This document shows positions 26,624 to 35,191 of a stretch of 64,000 bases of DNA, piece by piece. This stretch comes from Nitrosopumilaceae archaeon (lineage in GTDB: Archaea; Thermoproteota; Nitrososphaeria; Nitrososphaerales; Nitrosopumilaceae), in assembly GCA_030041535.1 (NCBI GenBank), contig JASHNR010000037.1:33719-97718 (forward strand). The letters run 5' to 3'. How positions within the stretch are numbered: the stretch's first letter is position 1; every line of letters starts with the position of its first letter. The position numbers and the translations under genes are program-made. The notes under the pieces were generated by a model, which worked only from the letters and a program-made list of their open reading frames with translations, made no database searches and had not been told where the DNA came from.

Positions 26624-27406
26624 ATGACTGGTAAATTATACATTGTAGGTGTAGGACCGGGTCATCATGACCACATGACTTTTCGAGCTAAACAAGTAAT
26701 TGAAGAAAGTAATACAATTGTAGGATACGAGACATATGTCAATTTGGTAGAAGATCTCATTGACGGAAAGGAAGTTCATAGATATGCCATGACACAGGAA
26801 GTCGAGCGTGCTCATCAATGCATCGAGCTTGCAAAATCAGGCAAGATAGTTTCTCTTGTCTCAAGCGGGGATCCAGGCATTTACGGCATGGCAGGCTTGA
26901 TTTACGAAATTCTAGCCGAAGAAGGCTGGGACAGAAAAACTGGTCTATACGTTGAGATCATCCCGGGAGTTTCCTCTCTTAACTCATGTGCTGCACTAGT
27001 TGGCTCGCCACTCATGACTGATTTTGCAGTAGTTAGCATGAGTGACTTGCTTGTACCCTGGGAGATTATAATAAAAAGAGTTGAAGCTGCAGCACAAGGA
27101 GATTTTGTAATTGTGATATACAATCCTGCAAGCAAGAAAAGAATTCACCAACTACAAGATACAAGAAAACTTTTGCTAAAATATCGTGCCCAAAACACTC
27201 CAGTAGCTATAGTCAAGGGGGCATACAGAGAGTCACAAGAAGTTGTTTTGACTGATCTTGAAAACATGGAAAGTCATCAAGACAAGCTAGGAATGATTAC
27301 TACTGTGATAATAGGAAATTCTTCTACGTACAGATACAAGGACATGATGGTAAACCCTCGGGGATACACATCAAAATACAATATCGCAGAACCTCAAGCA
27401 CGCTAA
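26624..27406 (+). CDS. cbiH: Precorrin-3B C17-methyltransferase, CbiH/CobJ-like
   Basis: A SAM-dependent methylase that drives corrin ring contraction. From MTGKLYIVGVGPGHHDHMTFRA the protein is about 260 residues. Family marks are SSGDPGIYGMAGLIYE, EIIPGVSSLNSCAALVGSPL, VSMSDLLVPWE and VIYNPASKKR. TTG codons at 26618 and 26621 precede the ATG. It is followed after 7 bases by the LLM-type oxidoreductase gene. CbiE and BluB are encoded elsewhere in the window. Confidence 0.92.
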   Translation: MTGKLYIVGVGPGHHDHMTFRAKQVIEESNTIVGYETYVNLVEDLIDGKEVHRYAMTQEVERAHQCIELAKSGKIVSLVSSGDPGIYGMAGLIYEILAEEGWDRKTGLYVEIIPGVSSLNSCAALVGSPLMTDFAVVSMSDLLVPWEIIIKRVEAAAQGDFVIVIYNPASKKRIHQLQDTRKLLLKYRAQNTPVAIVKGAYRESQEVVLTDLENMESHQDKLGMITTVIIGNSSTYRYKDMMVNPRGYTSKYNIAEPQAR

Positions 27407-27413
27407 AGATAAC

Positions 27414-28394
27414 ATGATACCAATCCAGGTGGGCCTTACCTTACCGCAAGGGTGGCTGGATGAATTTCCTACAAAAAATTCTCATGAGCAATTTCTCTTT
27501 TCCAAAAATGTTGCGCTAAAAGCTGAAAGTCTTGGCTATGCTGCAGGATATGTTTATGATCATTTCATTCCATACTACGGAAACAACCGCAGTGGGCCGT
27601 TTTTTGAAGCATATACTCTGCTTTCCGCTATTGCATCTGTCACATCAAAATTAAGGATTGGCCAAGTGGTTACATGTAACTCTTACAGGCATCCATCCCT
27701 TCTTGCCAAAATGACATCAACTATTGATGCCATTAGCAACGGCAGGCTTGAGTTTGGCATAGGCGCAGGGTGGTTTGAATACGAATATGATTCCTATGGC
27801 TACAAATTTTACAATGCCACAGCAAGAATAGAACAGCTTGACGAATCCCTAACAATCATTAAAAAAATGTGGCAAAACAAGAGATCAAGTTTTGCAGGCA
27901 AGCACTATTCTATCAAAAACGCAATCTGTAATCCAAAACCGATGCAAAATCCCCATCCCCCCATAATGGTGGGCGGCGCTGGAAGCAAGCTGATGGAGGT
28001 TGTGGCAAGACATGCCACAAGATATAATCATCCATTTGGCACACCAGAGATATTGCAGGAAAAGATCAACCTGCTAAAGACAAAATGCAAGTTGGTAAAG
28101 CGAGATTTCAAAGAAATTGAAAACTCTGTTCTTTTACGGGTACTTGTTGGAAAAGACAATGATGACGTAAAGAAAATTATTTCAGGACTAAAGAAGAAAA
28201 ATGAATCAATAGCCGAGTTTCTTCTTCGCTCAAAAGACAGTATTGCTCTTGGTACTCCAGAAGAAGTGGCTTCATACCTTGGTCGCTATCAGAAAATTGG
28301 CATCAATTATTTTATAGTTAATTTTGTGGGCCTCTCAAAATCACTTGATATGCTTTCAACATTTTCTAAAAAAGTTATTCCGCTTCTTAGGTAG
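27414..28394 (+). CDS. LLM-class (luciferase-like) flavin/F420-dependent oxidoreductase
   Basis: The 326-residue TIM-barrel protein carries the LLM family marks VALKAESLGYAAGYVYDHF, TSKLRIGQVVTCNSYRHPSLLAKMTSTIDAISNGRLEFGIGAGWFEYEYDSYG and PPIMVGGAG. Archaeal members often use coenzyme F420 rather than FMN; the substrate is not known. It lies 7 bases after cbiH and is probably co-transcribed. Its stop end overlaps the convergent TyrRS gene by 8 bases. Confidence 0.88.
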   Translation: MIPIQVGLTLPQGWLDEFPTKNSHEQFLFSKNVALKAESLGYAAGYVYDHFIPYYGNNRSGPFFEAYTLLSAIASVTSKLRIGQVVTCNSYRHPSLLAKMTSTIDAISNGRLEFGIGAGWFEYEYDSYGYKFYNATARIEQLDESLTIIKKMWQNKRSSFAGKHYSIKNAICNPKPMQNPHPPIMVGGAGSKLMEVVARHATRYNHPFGTPEILQEKINLLKTKCKLVKRDFKEIENSVLLRVLVGKDNDDVKKIISGLKKKNESIAEFLLRSKDSIALGTPEEVASYLGRYQKIGINYFIVNFVGLSKSLDMLSTFSKKVIPLLR

Positions 28395-29442
28395 TGCTCT
28401 TGATTGACTCGTAGAGCTCCTGAGACAAGGCCAGCTTTTTTCCTACTGGCATTACTATATCAGATACATATTTTCCTGCACTAGTTTTCAGGTCGGAGGG
28501 ATGTACCCTCTTTTCTGCAAAGTCCTTTTCTAGCTGTTGATAACTAGTGTAGGAAACATTGCCGCCAAACTTCTCTGGCCTCTCTATAGTAATTTCGCTG
28601 AATTGATGAAATATGACATACCTGAAAATTTCTAAGATAGGGTTTTTCTCTACGATTCCCTCAGGACACCAAGCTTTCTTGAATTTAGATTTTATCTCTT
28701 CTTCTGAATCATGAATAAATATTCCTGATGTTGCCTTTGATTTGCTCATTTTACTTGAGATAACTTGTGAATCAGAATCAGTTCCAGTCTCTGGCTCGCC
28801 CAGGCCTGCAAGTATATGATGATGAACTGCTACCGGTACCTTCCACTTCATCTTGGGAAATATTTCTCTCACCAGCATGTGTATTTTTCTTTGATCCATT
28901 CCTGCATGTACTATATCAAGATCCATGGAATGAATGTCTACAGCTTGCATTGGCGGATAGAAGAGCTGGCCTAGCTCAATCTTGTCCTTATCGGCACTTC
29001 TTCCCATTATTGTAAGCGAGCGCATTGTCCTGTCAAGTGACATGTTTTTTGCAAATTTGACCAAATCCATCCAATAGTCCTTTCTTGACTCGTAAAGATC
29101 AGAGCCTTCGATAATTTCTACGCCTGGGCAGAACAGCTTGAAGGCATCTGCATAGTATTTTGAGACCATCTTTATCTTGTCCCAGTCTCCTCCCAGCTTG
29201 TTATTGAGGTAGGTGTGCCAGTCTGCTAAAAATACGGTACACTTTACTCCAGCTTTGATAAAGTCATTTATCTTAAATCCTGTCAGTATCAAACTTCCAA
29301 GGTGCAAAAAGCCAGAAATTTCTAATCCAATGTAATGCTTGGGATGGGCATTTGTGTTAAACAGGTTGAGCAGTTCTTCTTGCGTGACTACTTCTTCAGT
29401 AGGGTCTCTTGTAACAAGGCTGATTTTTTCTGTAACGTCCAT
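28387..29442 (-). CDS. tyrS: Tyrosyl-tRNA synthetase
   Basis: A class-I synthetase of 351 residues, the archaeal/eukaryotic TyrRS form. The HIGH-type motif appears as GFLHLGS (about 44-50), followed by FLADWHTYLNNKLGG, the tyrosine-binding block QAVDIHSMDLDIVHAGMDQRKIHMLAR-like region, and SSKMSKS as the KMSKS loop. All catalytic parts are present. It lacks the extra C-terminal domain of bacterial TyrRS. Confidence 0.95.
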   Translation of the reverse strand: MDVTEKISLVTRDPTEEVVTQEELLNLFNTNAHPKHYIGLEISGFLHLGSLILTGFKINDFIKAGVKCTVFLADWHTYLNNKLGGDWDKIKMVSKYYADAFKLFCPGVEIIEGSDLYESRKDYWMDLVKFAKNMSLDRTMRSLTIMGRSADKDKIELGQLFYPPMQAVDIHSMDLDIVHAGMDQRKIHMLVREIFPKMKWKVPVAVHHHILAGLGEPETGTDSDSQVISSKMSKSKATSGIFIHDSEEEIKSKFKKAWCPEGIVEKNPILEIFRYVIFHQFSEITIERPEKFGGNVSYTSYQQLEKDFAEKRVHPSDLKTSAGKYVSDIVMPVGKKLALSQELYESIKSTT

Positions 29443-29497
29443 TTTGAGTCAAATCTTCCCTTGTGATGCTATAAAGTTACGGGTTCCGAGTTATGCA

Positions 29498-30055
29498 TCA
29501 AAGATCATCCAGTTTCTTTCTTGGCCTTGTGCTAAGATACAGTGCGTGTGAGCTTATGATGACTGCAGCAAGGAACATTTTTGTTGCAAAGTTGAGGTTC
29601 CATGGCCTGGTAGGATCAGGATAAGCTATTGTTAAAGAGTCAATATCTGGAACCTTTCCATTGACGATTCCGGCTGTAATCTGCGCATTGAGAACAACAA
29701 AGTTGTAAATTGCCTCATACAGGCAGATTGCTGCCAGACTTGCCAACATTAGCTGTACCAGTGTAAGCTGCCAAGAGGGAACCCCGACTGTTCTCTTCCA
29801 GCCAATTCTTGTCACACAATACCAGCCAATTATTGTAGAAAAGAACAGCCACGATGTTAGCTTGGCAAAATGAGCTGTTGGAAACTCGGTCTTTTCTAAT
29901 ATCTCACCCATGACATACGTTCCATTTTTTTCCCATTCTTGGGTCATCCCATAAATTCCATAGAAAGTTATGGATACCATTATGAATCCGCATATGTAGA
30001 AAATGTAAAGATACACTTTGTATCCTGACTGATCCTTCTCTAAACCGACTACCAT
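29498..30055 (-). CDS. Four-helix integral membrane protein, unknown function
   Basis: The 185-residue protein has about four membrane segments: residues 16-37, 65-85, 96-118 and 160-178. The loop before the last one (PDIDSLTIAYPDPTRPWNLNFATKMF) is rich in Asp and Pro and may face outside. The C-terminus is basic (RPRKKLDDL). I compared it with ammonia monooxygenase subunits and found no shared motif. It is upstream of TyrRS on the same strand and divergent from the DegT gene. Confidence 0.6.
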   Translation of the reverse strand: MVVGLEKDQSGYKVYLYIFYICGFIMVSITFYGIYGMTQEWEKNGTYVMGEILEKTEFPTAHFAKLTSWLFFSTIIGWYCVTRIGWKRTVGVPSWQLTLVQLMLASLAAICLYEAIYNFVVLNAQITAGIVNGKVPDIDSLTIAYPDPTRPWNLNFATKMFLAAVIISSHALYLSTRPRKKLDDL

Positions 30056-30145
30056 TAAACTACGATGGATCCCGCCTGAAATATAAGAATTGGTTTTGTT
30101 TTCATTCGGAAGTTTAATTATAGTATTAGGTCTGATGATACATAA

Positions 30146-31234
30146 TTGAAAATTCCAATAAATGTTCCAGTAATAGAAAAGGAGGAGATCAATGAAGTAC
30201 GGAATGTCTTGCTAGAAAAATCGCTGACAACTGCTGCATATTCTGGAGGCAAGAGAGTTCAGGAATTTGAAGGATTACTGTCATCGTACACTGGATCAAG
30301 ATATGCAGTAGCAGTAAATTCAGGAACTGCAGCGCTCCAAGCATCTCTTTATGCACTTGGCATAAAAAGTGGAGACGAAGTCTTGATTCCATCATTTACT
30401 TTTGTAGCCACTGCAAACTCTGTCATGTCAGTTGGAGCAAAACCCGTCTTTGTTGACGTGGCGCCGGATAACTATACGATGGACCCTTATGATCTGAGAA
30501 AAAAGATTACAAAAAAATCAAAGGCAATAATGCCTGTCCACCTGTACGGAAATTTTTCATACATGGGTGAGATCTCTGAGATAGCAGACAAGCATAATAT
30601 CGACGTAGTTGAGGATGCTGCACAGTCATTGGGAACGACATATAAGAAGAAACAGTCTGGAACATTCTCGCGACTAGGATGCTTTAGCATGTATGCTGCA
30701 AAGGTAATGACATCGGGAGAGGGTGGAGCAATTGTTACAAACGACAAGGAGATCTTTGAAAGACTGCGTAAAATAAGAAATCATGGAATGCTACATGGAT
30801 ACGATACTAGAATTTTAGGGCTAAACCTCAGGCTTCCAGAAATATCTGCAGCAATAGCCAAGATCCAAATGAAAAAGCTTCCCAAGCTTCTCAAAAAAAG
30901 AGAACAAAATGCCAAAATTCTAACAGAACTTTTGAGTGACTTGGACTTTATCTTACCTATAGAAAGGACCGGCGTCAAAGTAAATTGGTACCTTTATACA
31001 ATTTCCACAAAGAATCGCGACAAGCTGGCAAAACAACTAAACGAAAAAGGAATTGGCGCAACTGCTTATTACTCAATTCCCACACACAAAACTCCATTTT
31101 ACAAAAGTAAAGCAGAATTACCAATGACTGACTGGGCGGCCTCAACCGTTCTGAGCCTGCCAGTGCATCCCCTTGTCACAGAAGATGATCTTCATTACAT
31201 CTCCAAAATCATTCACCAATTGATTGAAAAATGA
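30146..31234 (+). CDS. DegT/DnrJ/EryC1/StrS-family PLP aminotransferase
   Basis: The 362-residue fold-type-I enzyme usually makes amino sugars. It has the family blocks IPSFTFVATANSVMSVGAKPVFVDV, VEDAAQSLGTTY, the PLP-lysine region FSMYAAKVMTSGEGGAIVTND, and the N-terminal AYSGGKRVQEFE. The start is TTG at 30146. No sugar-nucleotide gene adjoins it. Instead it overlaps the MtrA-like gene by 4 bases (ATGA), which suggests a functional link not explained by sugar synthesis. Confidence 0.88.
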   Translation: MKIPINVPVIEKEEINEVRNVLLEKSLTTAAYSGGKRVQEFEGLLSSYTGSRYAVAVNSGTAALQASLYALGIKSGDEVLIPSFTFVATANSVMSVGAKPVFVDVAPDNYTMDPYDLRKKITKKSKAIMPVHLYGNFSYMGEISEIADKHNIDVVEDAAQSLGTTYKKKQSGTFSRLGCFSMYAAKVMTSGEGGAIVTNDKEIFERLRKIRNHGMLHGYDTRILGLNLRLPEISAAIAKIQMKKLPKLLKKREQNAKILTELLSDLDFILPIERTGVKVNWYLYTISTKNRDKLAKQLNEKGIGATAYYSIPTHKTPFYKSKAELPMTDWAASTVLSLPVHPLVTEDDLHYISKIIHQLIEK

Positions 31235-31710
31235 ATCCAATAGCAGAGATGGTAGGGGAATTATGCAAAATCCTGCTTCCAATTGAGGACAGGGTTTACT
31301 TTGGCAATTCCAAATCTAGTGTGGCAGTATGCACCTTGTCTAGCATGGAACTGCTTGGCAAAATTGTAAACTCTGCACTTATGGCCCAAGTTAACATTGC
31401 TGGAAGATTACTTTCAGAAAACAAGGGAATTGATTTACTTGTCAGGCATGTAATATCAGATGGAAAAATTCGCACCATCATTTTATGCGGCAAAGATACG
31501 ATAGGACACAAGCCAGGGCATTCGTTACTTTGTTTGTATCAAAATGGAATAGACTATGATGGAAGAATAATTGGCTCCCAAAGTCCAGATCCTATTTTGT
31601 CATTAACAAATGGAGAAGTATTAAAATTTCAAAACCAAGTAAGAATCATTGACAAGATAGGGGAAACTGAGATCTCAAATATCAGGCCAGAAATTAGCAG
31701 CAAAAACTGA
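31231..31710 (+). CDS. MtrA-like (tetrahydromethanopterin S-methyltransferase subunit A) corrinoid-domain protein
   Basis: The 159-residue protein matches the soluble corrinoid-binding domain of methanogen MtrA: VAVCTLSSMELLGKIV, VRHVISDGKIRTIILCGKDTIGHKPGHSLLCLYQNGI and DGRIIGSQSPDP. The histidine of GHKPGH corresponds to the region that binds the corrinoid cobalt in MtrA. It lacks MtrA's C-terminal membrane anchor, and no other Mtr subunit is in the window. The organism makes cobamides (CbiE, CbiH and BluB here), so a free-standing corrinoid methyl carrier is plausible. It overlaps the DegT gene by 4 bases. Confidence 0.8.
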   Translation: MNPIAEMVGELCKILLPIEDRVYFGNSKSSVAVCTLSSMELLGKIVNSALMAQVNIAGRLLSENKGIDLLVRHVISDGKIRTIILCGKDTIGHKPGHSLLCLYQNGIDYDGRIIGSQSPDPILSLTNGEVLKFQNQVRIIDKIGETEISNIRPEISSKN

Positions 31711-31712
31711 TT

Positions 31713-32045
31713 TCAATAACCGTCAAGCTGTCTTTGTTTATTGACCTGGTGTTTCTTTTGATATTCCTCTAGTATGTCTTCTGGAGTCATCTTCAGCTCC
31801 AGCGATGCCTGGACCACAAAGTGCCATATATCAATAAGCTCCTCTCTGGCTGCTGCCTCATCAAATTCTGTTGGTTTTTTCCACCATTTCCAATTAGTTG
31901 TTCGCTGTAGCTCTACTGCCTCATGAATTATGGCAGTACACAATGAGGAAATTTTTCCTTGCGTATCCTTTGGATAACGCTCTAGATTCATCATATTTTC
32001 TAAATTCTTTTGTAGCGCAAAAATTGTATTCAGCTTGTCTTCCAT
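31713..32045 (-). CDS. All-alpha NTP pyrophosphatase, dimeric dUTPase-like
   Basis: The 110-residue helical protein has the Mg-binding pattern of the MazG/dimeric-dUTPase superfamily: IIHEAVELQRTTNWKWWKKP followed by EELIDIWHFVVQASLELKMTPEDILEEYQKKHQVNKQRQLDGY. Members hydrolyse dUTP or similar nucleotides to monophosphates, keeping uracil out of DNA. Its stop is two bases from the stop of the convergent MtrA-like gene. The exact nucleotide cannot be fixed from sequence alone. Confidence 0.82.
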   Translation of the reverse strand: MEDKLNTIFALQKNLENMMNLERYPKDTQGKISSLCTAIIHEAVELQRTTNWKWWKKPTEFDEAAAREELIDIWHFVVQASLELKMTPEDILEEYQKKHQVNKQRQLDGY

Positions 32046-32079
32046 AGGCTCTTTTTCTATTTGATGTCTATAACCTTTG

Positions 32080-32973
32080 TCAGAAATTAACCATTTTCCT
32101 ATAATGCCTGAATCTATTTTGGATCTGTGACTTGCTTAGTTTGACCAAGCCTGCTATTCCATATTTTTCAACGGCAAAGGAGCCCATCACGTTTCCATAC
32201 ACTACGGCCTCTCTTATTGCTGACAACTTTGTGCTGTTTTTACTAGCCATGTATCCAATCATGCCCCCTGCAAAAGAGTCTCCTGCCCCTGTTGGGTCTA
32301 CAATATTTTCCAAGGAAAAGGCAGGCGAGGGAAAGACGATATCGTCATAAAATAGCAGGGATCCGTGCTCTCCCTTCTTTATAATTACAAATCTTGTGCC
32401 CCATTCCATAATCTTTTTTGCTGCCTTGATTAGGTTGTGAGTCTTTGTAAGCAACTTGGCCTCCTCGTCATTTATGACAACAGAATCTACTGCTCCCATC
32501 ATCTTTATGACATCATTTCTTTTCGTAGAGATCCAAAAATCTATGGTATCACACATGGAAAACTTGACTCTGTCAAATTCCTTGATTATCTTTGTATTCT
32601 GAGCAGGATCGTTGTTTGCAAGGTAGACGAATTCTGATTTTCTATATTCTTTGGGAACTATTGGTTTGAAATCCCCTAGTACGTTTAGTTCAGTCTTGTT
32701 GGTTGTCCTGGAACTTAATGTCAGGTCATAGCTTCCATCATATCGAAAAGTTTTGCCATTTGCATGTACTACGCCCCTGATGTCTACGAACTTGTTTAAG
32801 ATCTCTTGATATTTTTTTGGAAAATCGTGACCCACCACTGCAATAAGGCCAGGTTTTTGAAAAAAACTTGCAGATACTGCCGCATATGTAGCAGCACCCC
32901 CCAGCGCATTTTTAATTACTCTGGAGGGAGTCCTAATGGTATCTATTGCAACAGATCCAAAAACTGTCAGCAT
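32080..32973 (-). CDS. PfkB/ribokinase-family sugar or nucleoside kinase
   Basis: The 297-residue protein has the PfkB N-terminal GSVAIDTI and GGAATYAAVSA, and the C-terminal active-site signature VDPTGAGDSFAGGMIGYMAS with the catalytic aspartate (about residue 230). EYGIAG-like and DEEAKLL blocks are also present. In thaumarchaea this type could phosphorylate ribose, a nucleoside or a sugar phosphate; the substrate is open. It is codirectional with the dUTPase-like gene 34 bases downstream. Confidence 0.87.
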   Translation of the reverse strand: MLTVFGSVAIDTIRTPSRVIKNALGGAATYAAVSASFFQKPGLIAVVGHDFPKKYQEILNKFVDIRGVVHANGKTFRYDGSYDLTLSSRTTNKTELNVLGDFKPIVPKEYRKSEFVYLANNDPAQNTKIIKEFDRVKFSMCDTIDFWISTKRNDVIKMMGAVDSVVINDEEAKLLTKTHNLIKAAKKIMEWGTRFVIIKKGEHGSLLFYDDIVFPSPAFSLENIVDPTGAGDSFAGGMIGYMASKNSTKLSAIREAVVYGNVMGSFAVEKYGIAGLVKLSKSQIQNRFRHYRKMVNF

Positions 32974-32985
32974 GTTTTGTTGTTT

Positions 32986-33456
32986 TTAGGTACCGTCTAT
33001 AAACGCTTTAGATTCGTCCTGTGTTGGATAGTATGTAAACGGAATGCTGACAGTTGTAAAGAGGACGTCATACTGAGTTGTTCCTGTTAGCTTTAGACTG
33101 GGAACATTGTTGGTATTGTTATACTTGTCCAATATTGCAGTATTGGCAAGAAACGGAGTCTGAGCAACTGTCTTTCCCATTGCTGGAATTACTGATGGTT
33201 GCATTACTCCATTGCCAAGACTCTCTCCGTTAGCGGCCACTGCAAAACTGGTTCTTCCAACGGTTAGAAACAACAGTGAGGGATTGTTGAATTGAAGCTG
33301 AAGGTTATACAGCGTACCTTGGCTAGTCTTATCAACAACCTTGCTTTGAATAATGGAAACATGTAGCTGAGACACTGATAGATATTGGCTAAATCCAAAG
33401 ATGCCTACAGCGGCAACAATGATGCTTATGACTATGATTTTGTTTCTTTTTTCCAT
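32986..33456 (-). CDS. Membrane-anchored LEA14/WHy-type protein
   Basis: The 156-residue protein has an N-terminal membrane segment (IIVISIIVAAVGIFGFSQYL) and an extracellular beta domain with NLQLQFNNPSLLFLTVGRTSFAVAANGESLGNGVMQPSVIPAMGKTV, which is the LEA14/WHy pattern. Such domains are linked to desiccation or surface stress. A second protein of this type is at 39654-40214. It lies 12 bases upstream of the PfkB gene on the same strand. Confidence 0.72.
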   Translation of the reverse strand: MEKRNKIIVISIIVAAVGIFGFSQYLSVSQLHVSIIQSKVVDKTSQGTLYNLQLQFNNPSLLFLTVGRTSFAVAANGESLGNGVMQPSVIPAMGKTVAQTPFLANTAILDKYNNTNNVPSLKLTGTTQYDVLFTTVSIPFTYYPTQDESKAFIDGT

Positions 33457-33592
33457 GCTGATGAATGATAAAGTCCCTTTTTAGCACAGGTAGGAAAAAA
33501 ATCACAATAACTTGTTTAAATTTTTTGATCTGTCTTTAAAGCTACTTAGAGCTAGCAGAATAAATCAAAATAGAGAGAGTGAATATTACAAA

Positions 33593-34066
33593 ATGGCCAG
33601 AATCAGAATCAAATATGGGCAAAATGAGATTGAGATCGAGTCCAAGGATTTCTATATCGACAATCAAAGTGTGGATCAGGTGATAAATAACCTCTCAGTA
33701 CACGTCAAAGATTACAGCTCAAGCGTACTTCAGTATGATTATTCATACGGCCAGCCTGCTCAAGGCGCCGAAATCCTAAACATGCTCAATGACGCAGAGA
33801 TTCACGAGCCGGAATTTGTCAAGCCAACGTTCCTTGATAAGGCGCAGATAAAGAGCAAGATTCGAACACTTGCTGAAGATGCATTTTTTGACCAACCAAG
33901 AACAACCTCAGAGGTTGTTGCTCAATTACATGAGTACGGATGGGCCGCAGTTCCACTTGATGTATCCAAAGTACTAACAGACATGGCCTTTGGCAATGAA
34001 CTCCAAAAAGACCTGCGAGAAAAACGCAACTACTACTCCCTTGCCAAGATGATAGAACTTAACTAG
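33593..34066 (+). CDS. Conserved protein, possibly nucleic-acid binding, unknown function
   Basis: From MARIRIKYGQNEIEIESKDFYIDNQSVDQVINNLSVHV the protein has 157 residues. The first 50 form a short beta-rich module, followed by an acidic linker and a C-terminal helical domain (about 85-155, FLDKAQIKSKIRTLAEDAFFDQPRTTSEVVAQLHEYGWAAVPLDVSKVLTDMAFGNEL) that looks like a winged helix. The frame is open from TTG 33512, but the ATG at 33593 gives the natural N-terminus. It overlaps the convergent zinc-ribbon gene by 8 bases. Confidence 0.65.
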   Translation: MARIRIKYGQNEIEIESKDFYIDNQSVDQVINNLSVHVKDYSSSVLQYDYSYGQPAQGAEILNMLNDAEIHEPEFVKPTFLDKAQIKSKIRTLAEDAFFDQPRTTSEVVAQLHEYGWAAVPLDVSKVLTDMAFGNELQKDLREKRNYYSLAKMIELN

Positions 34067-34244
34067 TTTTATAGCCACACTTGCTGCAGAAATCAAACAC
34101 ATCTCCTTCCAAGTGATCAAAATGAGCATTGCATTTTAGGCACGTATGATGCATGTCAAAATAGCCATCACCTTCAACTCTTCCAACGCGATTAGACTGC
34201 AACTCAATGCTCCCACATTTTATACAATGACATCCGCATTGCAT
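34059..34244 (-). CDS. Small zinc-ribbon protein
   Basis: The 61-residue protein has three CxxC-type knuckles: CHCIKC near residue 5, CLKC near 35 and CSKCGYKT at the end. The middle HHTCLKCNAHFDHLEGDVFDFC resembles a treble-clef or zinc-ribbon fold. Proteins of this type often bind nucleic acid or act as small adaptors. There is no signal peptide. Its start lies 22 bases from the stop of the downstream-reading exoprotein gene. Confidence 0.7.
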   Translation of the reverse strand: MQCGCHCIKCGSIELQSNRVGRVEGDGYFDMHHTCLKCNAHFDHLEGDVFDFCSKCGYKTS

Positions 34245-34266
34245 GAAATCAAGTGAATTTTTACTA

Positions 34267-35190
34267 TTAATAATCTAGGCGGAAATTCAATCTACTTGAA
34301 AATCTCAGAGCAACTACTGCCGAAATTGCAATAGCTAATGGCACAAACATTGGAAACTCGGGGATTGAGGTTGTTCCTGTTACCTGCAGCGTTCCATTTT
34401 CGACAGGGTGCATTCCTATCCAAGCATATGTGCCATTGTCATTAAATAGATTAGTAAGAGTTGCATTTGTATTCATTGTTGCTTGGTATGGGCCCCACAA
34501 AAGCGCCTTGGGCATTATCACTGTAACATAAGAGTTTGGTTCGTCAACATTGAATGTATATGAGTTTGATGATTGATCAAAAACTGGCTGTCCTATGTTT
34601 GCCAGAGTTCTTATTCCAACATTGAATGTCTGGTTACCCCACTGTACTGTTTGAACAGTTTCAGGTTCGTTGATGATATATGCGAGGTTCATACCATTTC
34701 CAACTTGTCGTAGGCCCGGCTTGTCGCCTAGATAAACTGGTCTGTCTTGGGACCAAATCATATCTACCCCTTTAGGAAAATAAAAATCAGTAAAGACTGC
34801 ATCGCTTGGAGCATAGTAAGCCCACGTCCATACTCCGTTATTGTCAGTTACTGCGTTAGGTATGTCATACTTGATCAGTGTTACATTTCTTTGAGTAGGC
34901 AACAATAGAATAGATATTGGATTTTGGTTAATTGTGGAATATTGTACAGAATTATTGAATTGATCAGTAACTGAAAAGTTGGTAAGATTGCCGGAAATCA
35001 TACCCACATGAATTGCACTCGTAGCATTTCCTCGCACTTCGTGAACTACATGAGCTGTTCCATTGTCATCAAGTGATACCTTGATATCTTCAATAGGAAA
35101 TCCTCCCATCGATATCTGACCAAATGCTGCTGTGGTTGAGAAAATTGTTACGGCTATTGCACAAGCGATGAGCAGTTTTAACATAGGCAT
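34267..35190 (-). CDS. Exported protein with PEF-type C-terminal sorting tail
   Basis: The 307-residue protein has a signal peptide (LLIACAIAVTIFSTTAAFG), an extracellular beta-rich domain with many N-glycosylation-type sites, and a C-terminal tail IPEFPMFVPLAIAISAVVAL followed by basic residues (RFSSRL). This Pro-Glu-Phe plus membrane helix plus basic end is the pattern of archaeal PEF/PEFG-CTERM sorting signals cut by an archaeosortase. The domain (IEDIKVSLDDNGTAHVVHEV) is shared with other thaumarchaeal surface proteins. It is one base from the cyclophilin gene. Confidence 0.78.
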   Translation of the reverse strand: MPMLKLLIACAIAVTIFSTTAAFGQISMGGFPIEDIKVSLDDNGTAHVVHEVRGNATSAIHVGMISGNLTNFSVTDQFNNSVQYSTINQNPISILLLPTQRNVTLIKYDIPNAVTDNNGVWTWAYYAPSDAVFTDFYFPKGVDMIWSQDRPVYLGDKPGLRQVGNGMNLAYIINEPETVQTVQWGNQTFNVGIRTLANIGQPVFDQSSNSYTFNVDEPNSYVTVIMPKALLWGPYQATMNTNATLTNLFNDNGTYAWIGMHPVENGTLQVTGTTSIPEFPMFVPLAIAISAVVALRFSSRLNFRLDY

Positions 35191-35191
35191 T

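Noticed and set aside
29498-30055. Ammonia monooxygenase subunit
   Set aside because: The four-helix protein shares no motif with AmoA, AmoB or AmoC that I can see, and no amo gene is near.
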